A DNA stretch of 40,356 bases from Clostridia bacterium. GTDB lineage: Bacteria; Bacillota; Clostridia; Caldicoprobacterales; Caldicoprobacteraceae. The stretch spans positions 1-40,356 of the forward strand of contig PKRC01000020.1 of NCBI GenBank assembly GCA_017577715.1. Direction: 5' to 3'. The first letter of the stretch is position 1, and every line of letters starts with the position of its first letter. A program made the position numbers and the translations under genes. Positions 16,201 through 24,240 of this stretch are shown in pieces. A model generated the notes under the pieces. The model was given only the letters and a program-made list of their open reading frames with translations. It had not been told where the DNA came from and did no database searches.

Positions 16201-16425
16201 AACATAAGCGACTATATACAGCAGGGCAAGATAAGCATTATAATTAACACTCCTACCAGAGGACATATCCCGCATCGCGATGGCTTTAAGATACGTAGGA
16301 TGGCCGTGGGGCATTCCATTCCATGTTTTACTTCGCTGGATACAGCGCGTGCTTTTGTTAGCATTTTAAAACAGAACATTGACGAATCCAAAATCGAGCT
16401 TATTGCTCTGGAAGATATAAGCTGA
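13216..16425 (+). CDS. carB: Carbamoyl-phosphate synthase large subunit
   Basis: The full-length 1069-residue subunit makes carbamoyl phosphate from bicarbonate, ATP and ammonia delivered by CarA. Two homologous synthetase halves are visible. The first starts KKVLVIGSGPIVIGQAAEFD and contains VRPAYTLGGTGGGM and VIEVNPRLSRSSALASKATG. The second starts KKVVVLGAGPIRIGQGIEFD at about residue 555 and contains VRPSYVLGGQGMEI and VIEANPRSSRTVP. The C-terminal MGS-like allosteric domain (about 930-1069) includes the FNILATSGTA motif. No gene for the glutaminase subunit carA is in this operon. Confidence 0.97.
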   Translation: MPRDPNIKKVLVIGSGPIVIGQAAEFDYAGTQACRALKEEGVEVVLVNSNPATIMTDPHMADHVYIEPLTPQILKGVIAREKPDSLLATLGGQTGLNLAVELAESGFLDEYGVRIIGTDVDSIRKGEDRELFKQIMQSIGEPVIESLTVHDVDSALAFAEKIGYPVIVRPAYTLGGTGGGMASTPEELKNIASEGLRLSRAHQVLIEKSVAGWKEIEYEVVRDAEGNCVIVCSMENVDPVGIHTGDSIVVVPAQTLTSEQDAMLRRAAINIVNALNIRGGCNIQFALRPDGQQYYVIEVNPRLSRSSALASKATGYPIARVATKIALGYRLEEIRHSMTGKPFAARQPVVDYTVLKIPRWPFDKFVKADKALGTKMKATGEVMAIGACFEEALLKAIRSLELGVDHLYMEHIAKMDDRQIIEQLDYKTDERIFVVAEALRRGISIEEIYSKTAIDPFFLHKILNIVRFENEIRQKGTALDRATLLKAKRLGFTDATIGRLTGMEPDQVRKVRREWGIYPVYRPIDTGAGDDSGVGAYYYSTYNAEENAVNIGQGKKVVVLGAGPIRIGQGIEFDYCSVHCVWALKKMGYQAIIINNNPETVSTDFDTSDRLYFEPLFPEDVLNVLDMERPDGVMVQFGGQTAIKLAHVVHHAGYTILGTQLENINKSEDRKEFDTVLEELNIPRPPGDTAFTVEEAVSAAEKLGYPVLVRPSYVLGGQGMEIAYNRDDVIEYMEIINRVKQEHPVLVDKYLMGKEIEVDAICDGEDILIPGIMEHIERAGVHSGDSIAVYPAKGLSRFTVQRILDYTYRLARALQVKGLINIQYVEYNGDVYVIEANPRSSRTVPYISKVTGIPMVELAVRAMMGQKLKEMGYGTGLYPEKNIVAVKVPVFSFEKLPMVEVCLGPEMKSTGEVLGIGRTLPEALFKGLLAACYNLKKEGNVLITVANADKQEVVPIAADFESLGFNILATSGTAHVLNSNYVAASVVNKISQGHPNISDYIQQGKISIIINTPTRGHIPHRDGFKIRRMAVGHSIPCFTSLDTARAFVSILKQNIDESKIELIALEDIS

Positions 16426-16487
16426 AAGGAGGAAGTAGCGGGGCTTCAGGCTTTTTCAAAAGCCGGGGCTTTAGCTTCTCTACTGTC
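16426..16487 (+). promoter_or_regulatory. Structured spacer between a strong Shine-Dalgarno and the pyrK start
   Basis: AGGAGG (16427-16432) follows the carB stop, but the first usable pyrK start is the ATG at 16488, 55 bases on. No start codon occurs in frame between them. AGTAG (16434-16438) can pair with CTACT (16480-16484), enclosing a GGCTTTT/AAAAGCC hairpin (16449-16464). The fold would place the ribosome site about five bases from the ATG. A CGGGGCTT direct repeat (16439-16446, 16464-16471) lies inside. Confidence 0.4.
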
Positions 16488-17297
16488 ATGAAAGGGACTG
16501 ATAAATGCAAAATTGTGGAGAATGTGAGGATTGCTTCCAATATGTACAAGATGGCATTTATATCTTCATATATCGCTTTAAATGCCCATCCCGGTCAGTT
16601 TGTGCATATAAAGGTGCCATATGATAACTCGCTGCTCCTCAGACGGCCCATAAGCATACACGACGTGCATCCCCAGACGGGAAGGGTGGAAATAGCGTAT
16701 CGGGTGGTGGGCAAGGGAACGCGCATCCTATCGAGAATGAATGCTGGACAGATCATAGATGTGTTGGGCCCTCTGGGCAAGGGTTTTACCATTTCCCGGG
16801 AAATCAAAAGCGCCATCGTGATAGGTGGCGGCTGCGGTGTAGCGCCCCTCAAGTTTTTGGTAAGGTGTCTGAAAGAGGGAGGCGGTGCAGTTACGGCATT
16901 GCTGGGATTTCGTAACCGAGAGGCTGTATATGAGCTTGATGAGTTTGAAAGGTTTTCGGATCAGCTGTTTATTACCACCGATGATGGCAGCTTGGGCAGT
17001 AAGGGGTTGGTGACGCAAGCGTTGGAGAAAGAGCTTCGGAAGCATTTACCCGATGTGATGTTTGCATGCGGGCCTGTCCCTATGCTTAAAGTTGTCCAGC
17101 GGTTAGCCAAGGAGTACAGCGTACCATGCCAGATATCGCTGGAGGAGAGGATGGGGTGCGGAATAGGGGGATGCCTTGTATGTTCGTGTGCAATTCGCAC
17201 TTCCGATGGCGATTTTGAGTATAAAAGGGTATGCCAGGACGGCCCGGTGTTCTGGAGCCAAGAGGTGTTGTTGGATGAAGCTGCACTTGAATGTTGA
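16488..17297 (+). CDS. pyrK: Dihydroorotate dehydrogenase B electron transfer subunit
   Basis: The 269-residue FAD and [2Fe-2S] subunit passes electrons from PyrD to NAD+. The N-terminal FAD-binding barrel includes LLRRPISIHDV (about residues 47-57), and the NAD-binding part includes IGGGCGVAPLKFL. Near the C-terminus the iron-sulfur ligands appear as CGIGGCLVCSC followed by VCQDGPVF. The gene overlaps pyrD by 23 bases, consistent with subunit coupling. The start at 16488 is supported by the product but has an unusually distant ribosome binding site. Confidence 0.93.
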   Translation: MKGTDKCKIVENVRIASNMYKMAFISSYIALNAHPGQFVHIKVPYDNSLLLRRPISIHDVHPQTGRVEIAYRVVGKGTRILSRMNAGQIIDVLGPLGKGFTISREIKSAIVIGGGCGVAPLKFLVRCLKEGGGAVTALLGFRNREAVYELDEFERFSDQLFITTDDGSLGSKGLVTQALEKELRKHLPDVMFACGPVPMLKVVQRLAKEYSVPCQISLEERMGCGIGGCLVCSCAIRTSDGDFEYKRVCQDGPVFWSQEVLLDEAALEC

Positions 17298-18201
17298 GAT
17301 ATGCGGCATTTCTTTTAAAAATCCCGTTATTGCTGCTTCTGGCACGTTCGGGTTTGGCAGGGAATACGCGAGGTACGTGGACTTGAACATGCTTGGCGGC
17401 ATAGCCGTCAAGGGGCTGACGCTTTCGCCCAGGAAGGGGAATCCACCTCCCAGGATTGCAGAAACGCCTTCGGGCATATTGAACAGCGTGGGGCTTCAAA
17501 ATCCCGGGGTTGACTACTTTATAGAGGAAGAGCTTCCCGAACTGCTCAAATACGATACACGCATCATCGTAAATATAAACGGCAATACCATCGATGAGTA
17601 CTGCAGGATGGTTGAAAAGTTGAGGGATGTGCCGGTGCATCTTCTGGAGCTCAATATCTCGTGCCCCAATGTCAAGCAGGGAGGAATGGCTTTCGGCACT
17701 GATCCCAATGTGGTTTACGACATAACCCGTAGCGTCAAGGCCCATGCCAGACAGCCGGTCATCGTCAAGCTGACGCCAAACGTCACCGATATAAAGGAGA
17801 TTGCAATTGCCGCTGAAAAAGGCGGAGCAGATGGCATATCCCTTATAAACACGGTGCTGGGCATGGCCATCGATGCCAAGAAGCGCCGTCCGGTGCTGGC
17901 AAACGTTGTGGGAGGGCTGTCGGGCCCTGCAATAAAGCCCATCGCCCTCAGGATGGTGTGGGAGGTTTCACAGGTGGTCAGCGTCCCCATCATAGGCATG
18001 GGGGGGATAACCACCGGCGAGGATGTAGTAGAATTTCTCCTGGCGGGCGCTACCGCCGTTGGGGTGGGTACCGCAAACCTTATGTCTCCCACTGCTTGTA
18101 TAGACATCCTCAACCAGCTGGAAGAGTATATGTTACAGAACGGCGTTAGAGATATAAATGAGCTTATAGGAGGGCTTGAGGTTAAAGGGGGCTTCTGCTG
18201 A
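17275..18201 (+). CDS. pyrD: Dihydroorotate dehydrogenase B catalytic subunit (class 1B)
   Basis: The 308-residue FMN-dependent TIM barrel oxidises dihydroorotate to orotate with PyrK as partner. Family motifs are AASGTFGFG, NSVGLQNPG, the active-site loop NISCPNVKQGG with the class 1B Cys base (about residues 130-133), and IGMGGITTGEDV binding FMN phosphate. The ATG at 17275 is eight bases after GAGGTG inside pyrK. A longer in-frame reading from 17176 lacks family similarity in its extension. Confidence 0.95.
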   Translation: MKLHLNVEICGISFKNPVIAASGTFGFGREYARYVDLNMLGGIAVKGLTLSPRKGNPPPRIAETPSGILNSVGLQNPGVDYFIEEELPELLKYDTRIIVNINGNTIDEYCRMVEKLRDVPVHLLELNISCPNVKQGGMAFGTDPNVVYDITRSVKAHARQPVIVKLTPNVTDIKEIAIAAEKGGADGISLINTVLGMAIDAKKRRPVLANVVGGLSGPAIKPIALRMVWEVSQVVSVPIIGMGGITTGEDVVEFLLAGATAVGVGTANLMSPTACIDILNQLEEYMLQNGVRDINELIGGLEVKGGFC

Positions 18202-18312
18202 CTCATATGTAATCGTTTTTATCGAGTCTATTTTATAAGCAAACTCGGTTGGTGGCAAAGTCAAGGTTGAGTTCCCAAAAAAATCATACAATGGCGAAAG
18301 GGGAAGGGATTT

Positions 18313-18897
18313 ATGGACAGGGAGAGGATACTGCAGATATTTAGGGAAACGGGGGTACTGCTCCAAGGCCATTTTCTCCTCACCTCGGGGAGGCACAGCG
18401 GCGAATATCTTCAGTGCGCCAAGATGTTTCAGTATCCCCGTTATGCCGAAGAGATAACTAGGGCGCTTGCGGATAAGTTCAGTGATCAACGCATAGATAT
18501 AGTAGTAGGCCCGGCTATAGGAGGCATCATCCTTTCGTATGAGATGGGCAGGTGCCTTGGCGCAAAGGCCATATTTGCAGAGAGAGAAGATGGTAGGATG
18601 ACGTTAAGAAGGGGATTTGAAATACCCGAGGGGAGCAAGGTGCTGGTGGTGGAGGACGTGGTCACCACCGGCGGGTCGGTCAGGGAGGTCATGGAGGTTG
18701 TGAAGAACTGCGGCGGACAAGTGGTTGGCGTTGGAGCAGTAGTGGACAGGAGCGGTGGCACTGTGGATTTCGGCGTAAGATTTCATTCGGTAATATCTAT
18801 GGACGTCAGGTCGTATGCCCCTGAGGAGTGCCCCATATGCAAGACTGGACTACCGCTTGTAAAGCCGGGCAGCAGGAACATAAATAAGGAAGGTTAG
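18313..18897 (+). CDS. pyrE: Orotate phosphoribosyltransferase
   Basis: The 194-residue enzyme joins orotate and PRPP to make OMP. The PRPP motif VLVVEDVVTTGGSVREV is at about residues 114-130, and TSGRHSGEYLQ and GPAIGGIILSYEMGR are present. The C-terminal CPICKTGLPLVKPGSR tail marks the subgroup common in Clostridia and archaea-like OPRTs. It follows pyrD after 111 bases. Its last codons form the 5' arm of the operon terminator, and its TAG shares bases with the opposing stop of rqcH. Confidence 0.95.
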   Translation: MDRERILQIFRETGVLLQGHFLLTSGRHSGEYLQCAKMFQYPRYAEEITRALADKFSDQRIDIVVGPAIGGIILSYEMGRCLGAKAIFAEREDGRMTLRRGFEIPEGSKVLVVEDVVTTGGSVREVMEVVKNCGGQVVGVGAVVDRSGGTVDFGVRFHSVISMDVRSYAPEECPICKTGLPLVKPGSRNINKEG

Positions 18898-18925
18898 TTA
18901 ATCTTCCTTATGTTCTGTATTTTTT
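18876..18925 (+). terminator. pyr operon terminator embedded in the overlapping ends of pyrE and rqcH
   Basis: GAACA (18876-18880) and TAAGGAAG (18885-18892) pair with CTTCCTTA (18903-18910) and TGTTC (18911-18915), with a four-base bulge. A ten-base loop (18893-18902) contains both stop codons. TGTA and six T follow on the plus strand (18920-18925). The minus strand has no T-run, so it should act on pyr transcripts only. Confidence 0.7.
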
Positions 18926-20657
18926 CCTCGGATGGCGTTACATATATGGTATTATACCCTTCATATATTACCATTCCCGGCTTTGCCCCGCTGGGCTTTT
19001 TGACGTTCTTGCGAGGACAGTAGTCCACGGGGACGTTGCTGGAATTCCTGCCTTTGCTGAAATAGGCCGCCAGCAACGCAGCTTCTACCAGCGTATTTTC
19101 AGGAACAGGACGACCACCTGTTTTTATGATTACATGAGATCCGGGGATGTTTTTGGTATGAAGCCATATATCGTTAGCGCCGGCTGCCTTAAGGGTGAGG
19201 CGGTCGTTCTGGTAATTGTTCTTGCCAACAAAGATATCGAAGCCATCGGAGGAGATAAAGTGAAGGGGTTTTGAAGGCGTTTGTTCTCGTTTATTGTCCT
19301 TTGTTGACTTTTTGATGTATCCCTGTTCTACCAGCTCCTGATGGACTTCTTCCACATCCGATTCATCGGTACATTTTTCAAGGCTTTCAAGCAGTGCCTC
19401 CAAATACTTTATTTCCTCCCTGCTCTCATCTATTTGCTTTGAAACCTTGTCCAAAGTATTTTTGGCTTTGGCATACTTTTTGAAGTATTCCTGCGCGTTT
19501 TGTATGGGCGATTTTCTCTCATCCAGCGGTATGGTTATGGTGGAGCCATTGGGGTCATAATAGTTGACCAGGCTGACTTCCTTAACGCCTTTTGGTATGG
19601 AATGGACGTTTGCTGTAATGAGTTCGCCCCATAGCCGGAACTTATCGGCTTCCTTTGCCTGCTGGAAGTCTTCCAGCTGTATGGCCAGCTTTTTCTGGCA
19701 GCGCTCTAAAGTGGTCTTGATAAGCCTGGAGAGGTTAGAGATGCGCTGCTGCAGGCGTTCCAGCCTGTCACGTTCCGAGTAAAAGGCTTCCAGCATTTCG
19801 GATACCGATGAATATCTCTCCAGCATGGGCGCCGCGTACTGTTGGTAAACAAAAGGGAATATATCCCGGGGGAACCCTGTCTCGTCCTTTAACATGGTGG
19901 GGCTGAACTGCTTGTGCTTCACGCCATCGAAGAAATCGGTGAAGGAGCGGCATAGGGCTTCCAGCTGCTCTTCCGACAGTTCCAGGGTACTCACCGGTTT
20001 GTCGCCCAAAGCCCGGTATACTATCTCGAATGCTGTGGTGGGGGATATTCCCATATAGCTGTTGAGAAGGACATTCTCCACCTTCTTATTGGTAGACATC
20101 GATTTTAGTAGGGCTTTAAAGGATTCCGGCGTTTCTAATAGGGGGTTTCGTTTATCCTGAGATGGGGGAGGGCTGTAGGGAAGGCCGGGGAGCACCTGGC
20201 GAACCCTGCTGATGGTCTCGTTTACGTGCTTTATGCTGTCTATTATCTTTCCGTTTTCATCAACCAGTATTATGTTGCTGTGTCGCCCCATTATCTCGAT
20301 GATTAATCTCTTTATAGCCGGGTCGCCCAGTTCATTGGTGTTTTCTATGAGTATCTCGGCTATTCGCTCCATTTGAGGTTGAACTATATCCACGATTTTG
20401 CCGCCGATAAGGTGCTTGCGCAGAAGCATGCAAAACATGGGCGGCGTTAAGGGATTAGGCTTGGTTGACTTTACAAGATGAATGCGGGGATGGCTGGCGT
20501 TGGCGGATAAAAGCAGCTTTAGCTCTTCATCCCTGGAGCGAATATGCAGATAGATCTCATCCTTTTCCGGCTGATAAACTTTATCTATGCGCCTGTTGAG
20601 TATTTTATTTCGCAGTTCTTCTATAACGCAGCTCAATAGAACGCCGTCGTAAGCCAT
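18894..20657 (-). CDS. rqcH: RqcH/NFACT family ribosome quality control protein
   Basis: This 587-residue protein of the NFACT (FbpA/Rqc2) family binds obstructed 50S-peptidyl-tRNA and adds C-terminal alanine tails that mark stalled chains for degradation. The N-terminal NFACT-N domain (about residues 1-215) starts MAYDGVLLSCVIEELRN and includes MGRHSNIILVDENGKIID. A helical and coiled-coil middle follows (about 280-440), then the NFACT-R domain at about 460-560 (LTLKAAGANDIWLHTKNIPG). Older annotation calls it fibronectin-binding protein. GAGGAATGAA precedes the ATG. It converges on pyrE with four overlapping bases. Confidence 0.9.
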   Translation of the reverse strand: MAYDGVLLSCVIEELRNKILNRRIDKVYQPEKDEIYLHIRSRDEELKLLLSANASHPRIHLVKSTKPNPLTPPMFCMLLRKHLIGGKIVDIVQPQMERIAEILIENTNELGDPAIKRLIIEIMGRHSNIILVDENGKIIDSIKHVNETISRVRQVLPGLPYSPPPSQDKRNPLLETPESFKALLKSMSTNKKVENVLLNSYMGISPTTAFEIVYRALGDKPVSTLELSEEQLEALCRSFTDFFDGVKHKQFSPTMLKDETGFPRDIFPFVYQQYAAPMLERYSSVSEMLEAFYSERDRLERLQQRISNLSRLIKTTLERCQKKLAIQLEDFQQAKEADKFRLWGELITANVHSIPKGVKEVSLVNYYDPNGSTITIPLDERKSPIQNAQEYFKKYAKAKNTLDKVSKQIDESREEIKYLEALLESLEKCTDESDVEEVHQELVEQGYIKKSTKDNKREQTPSKPLHFISSDGFDIFVGKNNYQNDRLTLKAAGANDIWLHTKNIPGSHVIIKTGGRPVPENTLVEAALLAAYFSKGRNSSNVPVDYCPRKNVKKPSGAKPGMVIYEGYNTIYVTPSEEKIQNIRKIN

Positions 20658-20811
20658 TTCATTCCTCCTGTTGTATCGTTTTAATGAGAAGTTGAATCCT
20701 TATAAGCTTTATATTGTTACAGTAATCCGACTTCACCATAAATCACCACACCCAACTAACCGATTTTTTAGACATTGTTTGGATATTTAGGATGTGTGAT
20801 TATGATAACCC

Positions 20812-20841
20812 ATTATACTACATTTTGGCCCTTGATTTCAA
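20812..20841 (-). promoter_or_regulatory. Probable promoter of rqcH
   Basis: On the minus strand TTGAAA (20836-20841), an 18-base spacer and a perfect TATAAT (20812-20817) lie about 150 bases before the rqcH start, giving a long leader. No clear regulatory fold was recognised in that leader. Confidence 0.55.
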
Positions 20842-21013
20842 AAGTATTTGAATGCTCGACGGGTGCTTAAGGACCATTATTAAAAATTTGGACAAAACCT
20901 CATAAAAAAATACAAAACCCGGTGAACATGTGATAAAATATTTGACGATAAAGACATACTCAAAATCTCCCCCTAATATAATTAATATCAAGAGATTGGT
21001 TGGGGGGGAGAAT

Positions 21014-22015
21014 ATGTTGAATAGAAAGAGCGCTGCCTTGATAGCAATTGTTGTTGCTTTGATGCTTTTATTTACGGTGGGCTGTAACGCGGTAAAGACC
21101 AAAGAAGAATTTGAAGGGGAGCTGCCGCAAGGTTTTGAATCAGGTGAAGGCGCCGAAGACCTTGGAGATGCCGAGGATGAAAACCTGCGTGAGACCGTCG
21201 TATATTATCAAAATGAAGCGGGATATCTGGTGCCAGTAATGCGCAAAATACCCTGGGAAGAGGGTATAGCTAAGGCCACTTTGAGGATGACGATAGATAG
21301 CCCTGAAATACAGCAGGACCTTATGGTTATGGGGCTTAAGGCATTGCTGCCTGCGGGTACCAAGATAAGGGGTATGTCCATAAAGGATGGACTGGCAAAG
21401 CTGGACTTGAGTAAAGAGGCTATGGAATGCGAAAACGCAGTGGCTGAACATAACATGATCCAGGGAGTAGCTTTGACCCTGGCCGAGTTTGAGACTATTG
21501 ACCGGGTCCAATTCATGTTTGAGGGGAAGATCGTTGACCGGCTGAAATATGGAACCGATGTGAGCAAGCCCATTGAACCTCAGGACATAAATCTCGAGAT
21601 GGGGTCCAATGCCGGCATTGATGGCGCAAAGGTTACCGTGTTTTTCCATTGCAATCCCGATGCTGTTTACGATTATATTGTGCCGGTTACCAGAATAGTT
21701 CCGACTGACAGCGTATCTATCGAGACGGCCATCCAAGAGATTTTAAATGGACCCAGCGATGACAGCCTGAGCATGGATATACCCGCAGGGACAAGATTGC
21801 TGGGGGTTGAGACGGAGAACGGTGTGGTTTCCATAAACTTCAGCGAAGAATTTGGGTATATAGCCCATTTGCCTCAAAGCGAGCCTCTGGTACTCAGATC
21901 CATAATAATGACGGCGAAGCAGTTCCCAGGAGTGGAAGAGGTAAGAATATTAATCGAGGGCAAAGAATATGAAGGCGGTGAGGTAAGCGTCTCTGCGTTT
22001 GCCAATGAATATTGA
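21014..22015 (+). CDS. GerMN-domain lipoprotein
   Basis: The 333-residue protein has a lipoprotein signal peptide: basic start (MLNRK), hydrophobic core and lipobox FTVGC with Cys at residue 24. Two GerMN domains follow, at about residues 65-190 (VYYQNEAGYLVPVMRKI) and 205-330 (VTVFFHCNPDAVYDYIVPVT), each about 120 residues. GerMN domains were defined in the germination protein GerM and probably bind cell-wall glycan. It is predicted to be anchored outside the membrane. The ATG at 21014 sits behind GGGGGAG. A reading from 20930 would hide the signal peptide. It precedes rph, a common pairing in Clostridia. Confidence 0.85.
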   Translation: MLNRKSAALIAIVVALMLLFTVGCNAVKTKEEFEGELPQGFESGEGAEDLGDAEDENLRETVVYYQNEAGYLVPVMRKIPWEEGIAKATLRMTIDSPEIQQDLMVMGLKALLPAGTKIRGMSIKDGLAKLDLSKEAMECENAVAEHNMIQGVALTLAEFETIDRVQFMFEGKIVDRLKYGTDVSKPIEPQDINLEMGSNAGIDGAKVTVFFHCNPDAVYDYIVPVTRIVPTDSVSIETAIQEILNGPSDDSLSMDIPAGTRLLGVETENGVVSINFSEEFGYIAHLPQSEPLVLRSIIMTAKQFPGVEEVRILIEGKEYEGGEVSVSAFANEY

Positions 22016-22078
22016 TGAAAGGCAGTATGGTGAGTTCTAGCCTTTAGAGCAATCATAAACAACATAGGAGGAATCTTG

Positions 22079-22825
22079 ATGAGCAGGATAGACGGAAGAA
22101 AAAATGACGAATTGAGGCCTGTTAAGATGACTACCAATTACATAAAAAATGCCAACGGTTCTGTCTTCATCGAGATAGGTAATACGCGGGTGATATGCAC
22201 TGCTACTGTCGAAGATAAGGTGCCGCCGTTTTTAAAGGGCACCGGCAAAGGCTGGATTACGGCCGAGTATGGCATGATTCCGGCTGCTACCCAGCTTAGA
22301 AAAGCGCGGGAGGTTACCCGGGGTAGGCCTGAAGGCCGCACCCAGGAGATTCAAAGGCTTATAGGCCGTTCGTTGCGTTCCGTCATCAATGGCGAATTGC
22401 TGGGAGAAAGGACTATATGGATAGACTGCGATGTCATTCAGGCCGATGGTGGAACCAGGACGGCTTCCATAACCGGTGGGTTTGTGGCGCTGGTGTACTG
22501 TATAAAGTCTCTGCTGGATCAGGGGCTTATCGAAAAAAGCCCTGTTACCAGTTATGCTGCCGCTGTGAGCATAGGTAAAGTAAACGATGAGATATTGCTT
22601 GACCTGTGCTATGATGAGGACGTGGTGGCAACGGTTGACATGAATCTGGTCATGACCGAGAAAAACGAGCTTGTGGAGATACAGGGTACGGCTGAAGGTT
22701 CGCCCTTTACGCTGCAGGATTTGAATGTTTTGCTCGAGCTGGGGCAAAAGGGAATTAACCAGCTAATTCAATACCAGATGGAAGCTCTTGGTGAACTTAA
22801 TTGTTTGGTGGGGCAGGGAAAATGA
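22079..22825 (+). CDS. rph: Ribonuclease PH
   Basis: The 248-residue phosphorolytic 3'-5' exoribonuclease trims tRNA 3' ends and other RNAs. Family motifs are RPEGRTQEIQRLIGRSLRSV (about residues 82-101) and DCDVIQADGGTRTASITGG (about 118-136), which form the phosphate and catalytic site. The ATG at 22079 is seven bases from AGGAGGA, and the adjacent TTG (22076) is less likely. It overlaps the next gene by ATGA, as in the rph-rdgB pair of many Firmicutes. Confidence 0.96.
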   Translation: MSRIDGRKNDELRPVKMTTNYIKNANGSVFIEIGNTRVICTATVEDKVPPFLKGTGKGWITAEYGMIPAATQLRKAREVTRGRPEGRTQEIQRLIGRSLRSVINGELLGERTIWIDCDVIQADGGTRTASITGGFVALVYCIKSLLDQGLIEKSPVTSYAAAVSIGKVNDEILLDLCYDEDVVATVDMNLVMTEKNELVEIQGTAEGSPFTLQDLNVLLELGQKGINQLIQYQMEALGELNCLVGQGK

Positions 22826-23442
22826 GGCGGATGATCATTGCAACCAATAATTCCGGCAAGGTACAGGAAATTCGCCAGATTCTAGGCGACCTGCCCTTTG
22901 AATTATTATCCTTGCGAGATGCCGGCATTCACATAAAGGTAGAAGAGGACCAGGACTCTTTTGAAGGAAATGCGAGGAAAAAAGCGCTAGAGGTTGCCAA
23001 ATATATGGGATATCCTGCTTTGGCCGATGATTCTGGGCTGGAAGTCATGGCGCTGGGCGGTCAGCCGGGGGTGTATTCGGCTCGCTTTGCGGGAGAAAAC
23101 GCCACAGATGAGCAAAACAACGCTAAGCTGCTCAAGATGATGGAAGGCATACCTTACGAAAAGAGGCAGGCGGTGTTCCGCTGCGTAGTGGTGCTGGCTT
23201 ATCCCGATGGGAGGATGCTTGAGGCTACAGGAGAGTGCTATGGCAGGATAGGCTTTAAGCCCTCGGGCAGCGGGGGATTTGGCTATGACCCGCTTTTTAT
23301 TGTGGACGGCCTTGGGAAGACATTTGCGGAGCTTACTCCCGAGGAAAAAAACAGGATCAGCCACCGCGGCATAGCTTTGCGAAAGCTCAAGGAGCTGATT
23401 GTACAGAACTGTTGTGATCTTGATGCTAGCAAAAATGAATAA
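22822..23442 (+). CDS. RdgB/HAM1 family non-canonical purine NTP pyrophosphatase
   Basis: The 206-residue enzyme hydrolyses ITP, dITP and XTP to monophosphates, keeping deaminated purines out of nucleic acids. Hallmarks are ATNNSGKVQEI at the N-terminus, ALADDSGLEV (about residues 67-76), GVYSARFAG and GSGGFGYDPLF (about 150-160), all in the normal order and spacing. The ATG at 22822 overlaps the rph stop by four bases, so the pair is probably translated together. Confidence 0.95.
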   Translation: MRRMIIATNNSGKVQEIRQILGDLPFELLSLRDAGIHIKVEEDQDSFEGNARKKALEVAKYMGYPALADDSGLEVMALGGQPGVYSARFAGENATDEQNNAKLLKMMEGIPYEKRQAVFRCVVVLAYPDGRMLEATGECYGRIGFKPSGSGGFGYDPLFIVDGLGKTFAELTPEEKNRISHRGIALRKLKELIVQNCCDLDASKNE

Positions 23443-23597
23443 CACAGCCTAAAAAATGGCTGTACGGCATTCAGTGATGGAGATGATGGGTTATAAGGCG
23501 GATGAAGTGGAGGTCGCGCGATTTTAGTCTTGGAAAGTTTAATGCACAAAATTGATCGTTGCCTTAAAATTGCCGATAACGGGGATGGGACTAAAGT

Positions 23598-24077
23598 ATG
23601 AGGATTGGAGTAATTAGCGACAGCCATGGTAAAAGGTTTGCCATTGACAGGGCTTTAAAAAACATAGGAGAAGTGGATATGCTTATCCATCTTGGAGATT
23701 TATGTTCCGATGCTGCGTATCTTGAAAAGTCATTAGAAGTGCCGGTGGTATACGTCAGAGGAAATTGCGATTTTTCCGGACAAGCTCCTTATTCAAGGGA
23801 GATTGAGCTGAAGGGTAAACGAATATTTTTAACCCATGGGCACCTTTATAGGGTGAAATGGGGGACAAGCTACCTTGTGGACTTCGCAAGAAAAAATGGC
23901 TTTGATGTGGTGCTTTTCGGGCATACCCATGTGCCTGAGGTTTTTTGGGAGGGTGACATTGTCTTTATGAACCCGGGAAGCGTCTCTCTACCCAGGGAGA
24001 GTACAGGGCCAACGGCTGGGGTTATTGAGATGTCAGACGATAAAATTGTCCCGTATATTATAAAGGTACGTTATTAG
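23598..24077 (+). CDS. YfcE/MJ0936 family metallophosphoesterase
   Basis: The 159-residue calcineurin-like phosphodiesterase has all five metal-binding blocks: GVISDSHG, HLGDLCSD, VRGNCDF, LTHGHLYRV and FGHTHVPEV, followed by NPGSVSLPR. The natural substrate is not known; bacterial relatives cleave model phosphodiesters. A 155-base spacer with a small hairpin but no T-run separates it from the rdgB-like gene, so co-transcription is possible. The ATG at 23598 gives a protein of normal length. Related genes often follow rph and rdgB in Clostridia. Confidence 0.9.
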   Translation: MRIGVISDSHGKRFAIDRALKNIGEVDMLIHLGDLCSDAAYLEKSLEVPVVYVRGNCDFSGQAPYSREIELKGKRIFLTHGHLYRVKWGTSYLVDFARKNGFDVVLFGHTHVPEVFWEGDIVFMNPGSVSLPRESTGPTAGVIEMSDDKIVPYIIKVRY

Positions 24078-24240
24078 ACTCTGTGTTAATAGGCCTGGTG
24101 AAGGCTTCGCTTTGTAATTTAAATAATGCATTTGTTTTAAAACACCTTAAAATGTATTTAAAGTATAAAACTGCGTTTAAACATATAAGAACGTGACCTA
24201 AAAGTGTATATCAAACTGTTTTAATGGGGGAAGAGGGGCT

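Noticed and set aside
17086..17745. A 219-codon minus-strand open frame over pyrK/pyrD
   Set aside because: It is a shadow of two certain genes, with no start signal or domain.
23444..23461. CAGCC/GGCTG hairpin after the rdgB-like gene as a terminator
   Set aside because: The stem is only five base pairs and no T-run follows.
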